DNA of 5,673 nt from a bacterium (GTDB lineage: Bacteria; UBA9089; CG2-30-40-21). A model generated the notes under the pieces. That model saw nothing but the letters and a program-made list of their open reading frames with translations. It did not search any database and was not told where the DNA came from. This document shows positions 1 to 5,673 of the stretch, piece by piece. The position numbers and the translations under genes were made by a program. The DNA is taken from NCBI GenBank assembly GCA_030018795.1, contig JASEHA010000173.1, positions 1 through 5,673 of the forward strand. Reading direction: 5' to 3'. Every line of letters starts with the position of its first letter. Position 1 is the stretch's first letter.

Positions 1-218
1 GTCAATAAACTTTTGGTAGCAATCGTAATCAGTCAGTAACAGGTGTAGACATGCCAGCGTTTAAGACAATCGATTTGTCTGTTCAAAGGTAGTTTGTTTG
101 GACCACGCTTGACGGCATATTTACAATGCAGTGCAAGTCTTTTCTTCCACCTTTTCCCTAAATCAACTCAGTTACTAACCCCACTGTGAACGGTTACCTT
201 ATGCTTCCATTTATTTGT
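1..218. other. Downstream flank with no supportable gene
   Basis: No open frame with a credible start and ribosome binding site is seen on either strand. A start-less 44-codon stretch is open on the minus strand (36-167; stops TGA at 168-170 and 33-35), and a similar open stretch lies on the plus strand, so neither is favoured. The only stem noticed is AGACAA (64-69) pairing with TTGTCT (75-80) over a 5-base loop. It is AT-rich and has no T run, so it is not a convincing terminator. No inverted ends, tRNA-like folds or attachment sites were recognised. Confidence 0.5.
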
Positions 219-3200
219 TCACCGATTCCCTATCTTCGGCAACCATACCCCACAAGGAACAACCTTTTCAAACACCGAGCTGCCACCATGTGAGTAGGCT
301 TCCTTTTTTGATGGCTGATATAGAAACCCATGGTCAGAAAGCATGAAAATCAGGCTCTGGCCGGGTAGGTTCTTGAAATAGGGCAGGATATTGGCTTTTA
401 GCTCTAAGCTAAGCTCCTGGTAAAAGATGTGGGGTTCAAGCATTGTCGTATGTAGCCGTGAATCAATAAAATTGAAGTTAAGTATCTTGATAGGTTTTTC
501 ATCACTTAATACTTGCCCGATTTCCTCCCGCTTGTTTATCCCCTCAACATAGGTATAAAAGGCAGCCTCATCCTCTTTCTCTAATAGTGCCCCTACCATT
601 GCCTGACGGTTAATCTCAGTCGTTGTTGGCTCAAGTGACTCTAATGGGGTTATTACTGATAATTCATGATTGGGCAGGCAGGCTTTTATCTCAGGCAGAA
701 GATACTCAAACACATCCCAACGGCCGCCATCTAAGATAATGATGAAACAGGCTGCATCTGGATATTTTGCCCTGGTTGGATAAAATATCCGTTTAAGGAA
801 ATCATCTGTTGTCCAATGCTTGTGTTTTGATAATTCTGCAGAAAACCGCTGCTGGTACTCCTTAGTCAATTGATTGACCCTGTGCCTTAAGTCCTTGAGT
901 ATGCTCTCAACCAGAATCCCTTCCCTGAAATTATTACTGGCCAGCCGCTCTATTAAAAAGTTAATCGGTGAGATGTGGTTGATGTAGGCATTGAAAAGAT
1001 CTGTCTCTGCCGGGTAGGTTTTCATCCCCTTAAGGAGCAAGGACAGATCGTTTGCCATCTGAATGTGATACCAGTCAGGTCTTGTTGACTCAATACTTAG
1101 TGGATGCTGAATATCCTCGGTCAATAATCGGGTAAGCAGCAGCCTGACCGCTTCTTTGGACACAAACTTGAATATATGCTCACCAGCAATTAGCTGCAAT
1201 AGCTCATCAATAGTCCTTGCCGAAAGATTCAGTTCCCTTAAGAATTGCTCGGTTTGGTTCTGCTCCCTTATCCTTTGCTCTGCAAGCTCAATCTGGTTTG
1301 CAGTTTGAGGCTGCTTTTTCAATTCACTGCCATGACGAATAACCTCATCCAATCGATTTGAGTCAATCTGGTAAGAGCTGCGTAAAAACAGGCTTTGCTT
1401 TAATGCCTCCATGGGTTTATGTTGAGCCATGCTACAGACTGCCCAAAAAGCGGCTAAAAATCTATCACCCTCTTCCTTGATAACCTCTTGCAGTCCGTCA
1501 TACTCAGTGTCTGTTTTTCTTGAATTAACCGAGACATAAACCTCTTCGGCCAGTTTTTCACCACCATCCAGCCAATCCTCAAAGCACTTTCTCAGTTTTG
1601 CCTTCTGAAACTTACGCTCGACAATTCGGTCAATCAAATCCTCCAGATTTCGCTTAACAATCAGCTGTCTACCCTCAAGTGCCTGATTTAATTGGTCAAT
1701 CAGGCTGTCGGTTAAAGAATATCGCAGCTGAGTAATCAAGCGTTCCTGATTAGAGGTATCCATCTGGATAAGCTTCCTCAAGTCCTCTGCCTCATGACGG
1801 CCAAGCTGGCTTAAGCCACGGATATGACTCTCTATTGGTCCCTGGATGCCTGGTTCTTTGAGTGCTTGAATGTATTCCACAATACCGCTGCGTATCCTTA
1901 CCCGCACCTCTTCCAGATTTGGGAAGCAGGATTCCTGTCCTAATCGATACTGACAGTTGCATATCGGCTTAAGCTCAAGCTCCTCGTTTAACCTCTTTCT
2001 GCACTCCCTTTGCCCAGCAGAAAGCAGCCGCTCTATAAGGACAAGGTCATTTTCTACTGAAATCAGGTTTATCTTTGACAGCTTTTCTAAGAGGCTGTAT
2101 TCTAATTCCTGGCGGAAATCCTTTATCTGGCTGAAATAACTATGGCTATAATAATCCTGATGATGCTGGCTGTAAACCTCCACAAAGGCAGTAACAAAGT
2201 CACCATAATCGCTTTGCACCCCCCCAAACTCACCATTAAAGATAATCTCACTCAGGTTAATAAGGTCAAGCTTTTCCTTTTTCTGCCTCAGATAGCTGAA
2301 TTCCTCATTAGCTGGAATATAAAGCTGCGGATGATGGATATAATTATAAATACGGTTATACTCCTGGGCGTATTGAGAAAAGGGAGAAAAAAAGGTTAAT
2401 AGGTTCTGGAAGGCAGTATAATCCTTGTTGACCTCAGGATGCTCCTGCAGATAACAAATAATTCGCTCTAAACCATTCTTAGAATCATAACTTATCTTGA
2501 TCTCATCCAAAAAATCCTCTATGGATAAGACAATTCTATTGATTTCATCTACGATGAGTGATTTGAATGCCGAATAATCGCTGAAACGGGTATAGACCCT
2601 TGCCAATTGGCTGATGTCTGTTTTTGATTTGAATTTCAATGCCTCATCCCAGAGCTGACGCTGAGTAATCAGGGTAAAGGGCGTGGTATTTACCCCGCCC
2701 CAGATAAAACTGCCCATGGGCAGAAGCTCGATATGCTCCTTTTCCAATAGTTTTCCTTCACCCAGCTCGTCTATCCCGAATAAATAAAGCTTTGCCGGTG
2801 AAGGAAATGGGCTGATGCGTCCTTCCTTGTAAGGGGTGAGATAGCCTGTATGGATAAGGGCTGAGGTCAGGAGATTAAAGCGGTGTCTGTCTATCCCCCA
2901 GGGGCTTTTACGCAGCCGCCAGTAAAGATTCTCAAGCTTCACCCTTTTTCCCGGCAAGAGATAGGCTAAATAATCGATAATCAATTCATTTTTGGTTGCC
3001 TCTACATTCAGGATAAGGTAATTAGCGGTTTTCTTAGCCAGTCCCAGGGGAATAGCAATCGTTTCAATGCTATTTTGCACATCCTTTTCCTGTGCCTGTT
3101 TCAGGGTAATCTTTTCGGCAATAATGAATTCTGTCCAGAGCGTTTCGATGATATGCTGGGTGATGTAATCTGTATAGGGCATAATCTCATTATGCCTGGG

Positions 3201-5456
3201 ATAGCTTAAGGAAAGCAGTGGGCCAAATATGGTCTTTAGCAGGTGTTCAAAGGCAGGATAACCCAGATCCTTTAAGGCGGTCTTCCTCTCCCCCTGTGTA
3301 TTAAACAAACTACCCCTGAAATAGACCTCAGTCAAGATTTCACGCATCCTGGGCATCTCTTTTTCTACTATCTTGCTCAAAACAGGCAGGATTTGATGCG
3401 GGTCATTATTCTGGCATCTTTGCATGAGTATCTGATGGCTGTAGGTAGTAAAGCAATAATCCTCATCCTGCGGGGTTAAATAAGCAGGCAGCCAGACAAC
3501 AATATTCTGCGAAAGGGCATTAGCCTGTTGATAGCCCAATAATTTGGTGATATACTCCCTCTGCTCATCAACAAAAACAGGCAGTCCCATTAAAAGGACA
3601 AAATCTGTCTCCTGCTGAATCAGGCTTTGCTGAAGCGATTCCATCTCGCTAAGTGAGATGTATCGCAAATCGCACAGGATGATTACCCCTTCCCGAGATG
3701 TATTTTCCCAGCGGATAAATCGTTTTTGCCTGCCTTCAGACAGACCGGCCAGGGGCAGGTAGGCAGGATTAATCGCCTTAAGCAGCTCTAAATAACTTTG
3801 CTCCTTTGTCTTCAATTCCTTGATAAGCTCCTTGGTATAGCGGGCAATGAGCTGATTGATATTTGCCTCAAGGTCAAGGTAATAGATGGTCCCAAGTGGG
3901 TTTTCCGCATTTTCCGCATTTTCCGCAAGCTCACTCTTAATATAGGCTGACTCCAGCAGCAATCTGTCTAAGATAGCCTCCTTGATGTAATCATAATTAA
4001 ACCCACTTTCTAAATCTGTTACCTTCCTGACAAGCATATTGGTAAGTTCTCTGACTGTATGCCTTTTTTCTAATGGCGACAGCTCGGTAAGGATCAGGAG
4101 TTTAACCAGGTTCAAGGCAATAGTCCTGTCAAATTCTTTTTTGAATAACTCGGGTATTTCCCGCTGAAAATAGCTAAAGGCAATATTGTAATAAGGGGCA
4201 ATCTCAACCGTTTCCTTGATGCGGTGGCTAAAGTGGTCAAAGATGGTATCAGGGGTCAGAAGTGTGTCTATGGGTTTATCCAGCATCCCTTCAATCTGGC
4301 GGCTCATGTCGCCGGCAATCTGGTAATGGATATAATCAACTACCCCGCGATGTTGGGAGAAGAGCAGGGATAAGCCTTCTAACATACGGATGGTTGAAGG
4401 ATGAGCCGGGTAAAGCTGAATGAATTTCTCCTTATCCATGACCAGATGCGGGAATGCGTGTCTGAGATTGGCATAGACCTGACTGATGTGTGCTGCAGCT
4501 CCCTGTTTTTTGATAATCAGCCTTTTATCAATCAGCTCCTCGATGTGGCGTGAGGAAAGGGTAAGGCGTTTTGGGTAGCGATCCTTGATGCGGTTAAACA
4601 ACGCCTCCTCCAAATAGCCTATCTCTTCAATCCCCTCCTGCAAAGAGGCAATTATCCAGAGTGGCGAGGATGCTGCCTTCTCACCCAGGTATTGCAGGTA
4701 ACGAACATCCTCATTAAAAGCAGTAGTCCCTGGCTTTGCCTTGAGGAATTCTGAAAGCTCATCAATAAGCAAAACCAATCCATTACCCTTAAGCTCATGT
4801 CTTATCCTTTCAAAAGTCTCTTCCCGGTCATAATGATACCGCAGGGGAACAGCCTCAAGGGTGTTCAAGCAGCTGACAATCTCCCGAGCTGCGGTCAATG
4901 AGTCTTCCTGGATTAATCCCTGCCACTGCTGCTGGGTGCGTCCCTTAAGGAATTCTGGGTGCTGGGGCAGGATATATTTGTTAAAATCATTGATCAATCG
5001 GTTATGGTTGGCTAAAATGATGGGTGTAGAGAATTCCTTCTCAATGGAAGAGAGGATAATCTCCTCTAATCTAAGCGAGCTGGGGTAGCGTACCAATGGG
5101 ATCTTGACCGTCAGAAACCGCTTTTCCCTTAACAAGTATTTAGATGCAATCTTTTCTTTCTTTTCTTTCTCCTCTTTCTCCCCTTTATCAACCAAAGGCA
5201 TGTGTTCCAGCAAAAGAGAGAGTACTGCCAGAAAGTGTGACTTTCCGCTACCATAATTGCCTTTCAGGAAACAGCCTGTACCTGTGGGTTTGCTAAAGGC
5301 ATCAAACAGCACCTCAAAATTAAACCCCACCTCTTCGGTAAAGACAAAGGAATTCAGCAGCTCTTCAAGTACACCCTCATCCCTTGAATGCACATCCTCT
5401 AACTGGATAACCGTTTTAACCTGTGGTGTTTCAATCAAATCCCTGATTTTCATCAT
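219..5456 (-). CDS. Giant PglY/BrxC-like P-loop ATPase fused to a C-terminal PglZ phosphatase-superfamily domain (BREX-like, putative phage defence)
   Basis: This 1745-residue protein is probably cytoplasmic; no signal peptide or membrane segment is seen. The N-terminus (MMKIRDLIETP) resembles the start of PglY/DUF6079-type ATPases. Walker A is GNYGSGKSH (66-74) and Walker B is LVLLIDE (227-233). A sensor-like strand (PLWIIAS, 265-271) and basic NRIKDRYPKR (288-297) follow, as in AAA+-like ATPases. Residues about 590-700 form an alpha/beta segment, 837-885 look winged-helix-like, C1166/C1168/C1177 form a Cys cluster, and 1380-1410 may be coiled coil. Residues about 1560-1745 match PglZ: LDGGRWD (D1576), PTTT (T1611-T1613, candidate nucleophile), IDSRLH (D1665, H1669), SDHG (D1708, H1709) and SHGG (H1723). 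BrxC/PglY and PglZ are normally separate, so this is a fusion; the large region preceding the PglZ core in stand-alone PglZ proteins is not recognisable. The ATG at 5456 is chosen over an in-frame GTG at 5537 because the promoter occupies the intervening DNA; a second ATG follows at 5453. Neither has a Shine-Dalgarno. Family assignment is from motifs; a defence role is inferred. Confidence 0.93.
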   Translation of the reverse strand: MMKIRDLIETPQVKTVIQLEDVHSRDEGVLEELLNSFVFTEEVGFNFEVLFDAFSKPTGTGCFLKGNYGSGKSHFLAVLSLLLEHMPLVDKGEKEEKEKKEKIASKYLLREKRFLTVKIPLVRYPSSLRLEEIILSSIEKEFSTPIILANHNRLINDFNKYILPQHPEFLKGRTQQQWQGLIQEDSLTAAREIVSCLNTLEAVPLRYHYDREETFERIRHELKGNGLVLLIDELSEFLKAKPGTTAFNEDVRYLQYLGEKAASSPLWIIASLQEGIEEIGYLEEALFNRIKDRYPKRLTLSSRHIEELIDKRLIIKKQGAAAHISQVYANLRHAFPHLVMDKEKFIQLYPAHPSTIRMLEGLSLLFSQHRGVVDYIHYQIAGDMSRQIEGMLDKPIDTLLTPDTIFDHFSHRIKETVEIAPYYNIAFSYFQREIPELFKKEFDRTIALNLVKLLILTELSPLEKRHTVRELTNMLVRKVTDLESGFNYDYIKEAILDRLLLESAYIKSELAENAENAENPLGTIYYLDLEANINQLIARYTKELIKELKTKEQSYLELLKAINPAYLPLAGLSEGRQKRFIRWENTSREGVIILCDLRYISLSEMESLQQSLIQQETDFVLLMGLPVFVDEQREYITKLLGYQQANALSQNIVVWLPAYLTPQDEDYCFTTYSHQILMQRCQNNDPHQILPVLSKIVEKEMPRMREILTEVYFRGSLFNTQGERKTALKDLGYPAFEHLLKTIFGPLLSLSYPRHNEIMPYTDYITQHIIETLWTEFIIAEKITLKQAQEKDVQNSIETIAIPLGLAKKTANYLILNVEATKNELIIDYLAYLLPGKRVKLENLYWRLRKSPWGIDRHRFNLLTSALIHTGYLTPYKEGRISPFPSPAKLYLFGIDELGEGKLLEKEHIELLPMGSFIWGGVNTTPFTLITQRQLWDEALKFKSKTDISQLARVYTRFSDYSAFKSLIVDEINRIVLSIEDFLDEIKISYDSKNGLERIICYLQEHPEVNKDYTAFQNLLTFFSPFSQYAQEYNRIYNYIHHPQLYIPANEEFSYLRQKKEKLDLINLSEIIFNGEFGGVQSDYGDFVTAFVEVYSQHHQDYYSHSYFSQIKDFRQELEYSLLEKLSKINLISVENDLVLIERLLSAGQRECRKRLNEELELKPICNCQYRLGQESCFPNLEEVRVRIRSGIVEYIQALKEPGIQGPIESHIRGLSQLGRHEAEDLRKLIQMDTSNQERLITQLRYSLTDSLIDQLNQALEGRQLIVKRNLEDLIDRIVERKFQKAKLRKCFEDWLDGGEKLAEEVYVSVNSRKTDTEYDGLQEVIKEEGDRFLAAFWAVCSMAQHKPMEALKQSLFLRSSYQIDSNRLDEVIRHGSELKKQPQTANQIELAEQRIREQNQTEQFLRELNLSARTIDELLQLIAGEHIFKFVSKEAVRLLLTRLLTEDIQHPLSIESTRPDWYHIQMANDLSLLLKGMKTYPAETDLFNAYINHISPINFLIERLASNNFREGILVESILKDLRHRVNQLTKEYQQRFSAELSKHKHWTTDDFLKRIFYPTRAKYPDAACFIIILDGGRWDVFEYLLPEIKACLPNHELSVITPLESLEPTTTEINRQAMVGALLEKEDEAAFYTYVEGINKREEIGQVLSDEKPIKILNFNFIDSRLHTTMLEPHIFYQELSLELKANILPYFKNLPGQSLIFMLSDHGFLYQPSKKEAYSHGGSSVFEKVVPCGVWLPKIGNR
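3901..3927 (-). repeat. Three perfect tandem copies of a 9-bp unit inside the fusion gene
   Basis: The plus strand reads TTTTCCGCA three times without a mismatch. On the coding strand this gives Ala-Glu-Asn three times (residues 511-519) in a hydrophilic stretch between SEL and PLG. The unit is nine bases, so gain or loss of a copy by slippage adds or removes three residues without a frameshift. It probably marks a flexible surface loop that tolerates length change, downstream of the ATPase core. Confidence 0.85.
5150..5186 (-). repeat. 37-bp homopurine tract (coding strand) with a 9-bp tandem repeat, encoding a Lys/Glu linker
   Basis: All 37 plus-strand bases from 5150 to 5186 are pyrimidines. 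They include two perfect adjacent copies of CTTTTCTTT (5151-5159 and 5160-5168). The coding strand gives a charged run of lysine and glutamate (about residues 91-103), placed shortly after the Walker A helix and before the next predicted strand. The unit length preserves frame. The run looks like a solvent-exposed insertion loop in the ATPase domain. Confidence 0.8.
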
Positions 5457-5463
5457 GATTTTA

Positions 5464-5492
5464 ACTATATCATAAATAGTAGTGATTTGCAA
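5464..5492 (-). promoter_or_regulatory. Sigma70-type promoter with extended -10, driving the fusion gene as a probable leaderless transcript
   Basis: On the minus strand, a -35 box TTGCAA (5487-5492, 4 of 6 consensus) is followed by a 17-bp spacer and a -10 box TATAGT (5464-5469, 5 of 6). The -10 is preceded by TGA (5470-5472), the TGn extended -10 element. A run of seven A residues lies just upstream of the -35 and could act as an UP-like element. Seven bases separate the -10 from the A of the ATG at 5456, so transcription would start at or within one base of the start codon. This explains the missing Shine-Dalgarno and argues against translation from the GTG at 5537. The boxes are seen directly; activity and the leaderless transcript are inferred. 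Confidence 0.6.
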
Positions 5493-5545
5493 GTGTTTTT
5501 TTGTGGGGATCACAGGGCAAACGCATCTAAATCCCACATTTTTAT

Positions 5546-5563
5546 TGATTCTTTAACGAATCA
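5546..5563. promoter_or_regulatory. 18-bp near-perfect palindrome, operator-like
   Basis: TGATTCTTTAACGAATCA pairs at 8 of 9 positions about its centre (between 5554 and 5555). It lies about 55 bp upstream of the -35 box, roughly 90 to 107 bases before the predicted transcription start. The size and symmetry suit a dimeric helix-turn-helix regulator. The same half-site recurs nearby as TTAAGGAATCA (5614-5624), 10 of 11 identical to 5553-5563 and 61 bp further upstream. With no run of T on either side it does not look like an intrinsic terminator. Regulation is inferred; the regulator is unknown. Confidence 0.35.
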
Positions 5564-5582
5564 TGTTGGTAATTCAAATTGT

Positions 5583-5598
5583 AAGTTAAATTTGACTT
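5583..5598. repeat. AT-rich 16-bp imperfect palindrome between the two operator-like sites
   Basis: AAGTTAAATTTGACTT pairs at 7 of 8 positions, the exception being a T opposite G. An overlapping inverted repeat, CAAATT (5575-5580) and AATTTG (5589-5594), shares its right part. Both lie between the palindrome at 5546-5563 and its partial copy at 5607-5624. This may be part of a regulatory array, but short AT-rich palindromes arise by chance easily. Confidence 0.25.
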
Positions 5599-5606
5599 GT
5601 CTACAT

Positions 5607-5624
5607 AAATTAGTTAAGGAATCA
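5607..5624. promoter_or_regulatory. Degenerate second copy of the upstream palindrome
   Basis: Aligned to the 18-bp palindrome at 5546-5563, this stretch matches at 13 of 18 positions. The right half is nearly intact (TTAAGGAATCA versus TTAACGAATCA) and the left half is decayed. The 61-bp spacing is close to six helical turns, so both sites would face the same side of the DNA. It could be a weak secondary operator, or chance similarity in AT-rich DNA. Confidence 0.22.
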
Positions 5625-5673
5625 GAAAAGAGTTAGAACGCTGATGAATAACTTTTTAGGTTGCACACGATTG

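Noticed and set aside
64..80. AGACAA/TTGTCT stem as a terminator for the main gene.
   Set aside because: Six AT-rich pairs, no T run on either side, and about 140 bases beyond the stop codon: too weak to call.
36..167. 44-codon open stretch on the minus strand downstream of the main gene, rich in Lys and Arg, possibly a gene remnant.
   Set aside because: It has no start codon, is closed by stops at both ends, and the opposite strand is equally open over the same region. I could not assign it to any family; a translated search would settle whether it is a transposase or other relic.
360..1020. 12-base direct repeat GCCGGGTAGGTT at 360-371 and 1009-1020.
   Set aside because: Both copies are inside coding sequence and are read in different frames (NLPGQ versus TYPAE), with no flanking similarity; most likely chance.
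1957..2399. Two plus-strand open frames (1957-2139 and 2142-2399) opposite the main gene.
   Set aside because: Both lie wholly antisense to the fusion gene, have low-complexity or atypical composition (for example serine runs) and no ribosome binding site; they are shadows of the coding strand.
4861..5475. Plus-strand open frames at 4861-5088 and 5257-5475.
   Set aside because: They overlap the ATPase-coding region in antisense, including the Walker A codons for the second one, and show no family-like sequence or translation signals.
5457..5537. N-terminal extension of the main gene starting at the in-frame GTG at 5537 (27 extra residues).
   Set aside because: The extension covers the -35, -10 and A-tract of a good promoter, has no ribosome binding site, and its residues do not resemble the family N-terminus, which begins naturally at MKIRDLIE.
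5591..5620. Possible divergent plus-strand promoter with TTGACT (5592-5597).
   Set aside because: The -35 is good but no acceptable -10 lies 16-18 bp downstream (TAAGGA is poor), and no plus-strand gene start is visible in the remaining bases.
5487..5636. Plus-strand frame from TTG at 5487 to TAG at 5634-5636 (49 residues).
   Set aside because: The TTG coincides with the -35 box of the minus-strand promoter, no ribosome binding site precedes it, and the product resembles nothing I recognise.

Overview
The window is almost entirely one giant minus-strand gene (219..5456, 1745 aa). The reading frame is unbroken and ends in TGA at 219-221. The protein looks like a natural fusion of the two hallmark components of BREX/Pgl-type phage-defence systems. 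Its N-terminal part is a PglY/BrxC-like P-loop ATPase (probably the DUF6079 group, named from memory). A long helical middle follows, with a winged-helix-like segment and a small Cys cluster. The C-terminus is a compact PglZ-type alkaline-phosphatase-superfamily domain that keeps a full set of candidate metal-binding and nucleophile residues. In described BREX systems PglZ and BrxC/PglY are separate proteins, so this fusion is the main point of interest. No methyltransferase (PglX), nuclease, helicase or other partner gene is visible here.

Layout: 1-218 is downstream of the gene and holds no supportable gene or strong terminator, only a start-less 44-codon open stretch. 219-5456 is the fusion gene. 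Two in-frame 9-bp-unit repeats lie inside it: one codes an Ala-Glu-Asn triplet repeat (3901-3927), the other a Lys/Glu linker within a 37-bp purine-only tract (5150-5186). 5457-5673 is the upstream region. It has a good sigma70-type promoter with an extended -10 whose predicted transcription start falls on the A of the ATG, implying a leaderless mRNA. Further upstream are a near-perfect 18-bp palindrome, a degenerate second copy and another AT-rich palindrome, which look like operator sites.

Organism: a bacterium, judging by the sigma70-like promoter and the protein family. Base composition is moderately AT-rich, with AT-richer flanks. The sequence alone does not identify the phylum. The isolated large gene with AT-rich flanks fits an accessory defence-type locus, but this is inference. 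If the protein works as its parts suggest, the ATPase half would couple nucleotide hydrolysis, possibly on DNA or as a ring assembly, to the PglZ half, giving in one polypeptide what BREX does with two.
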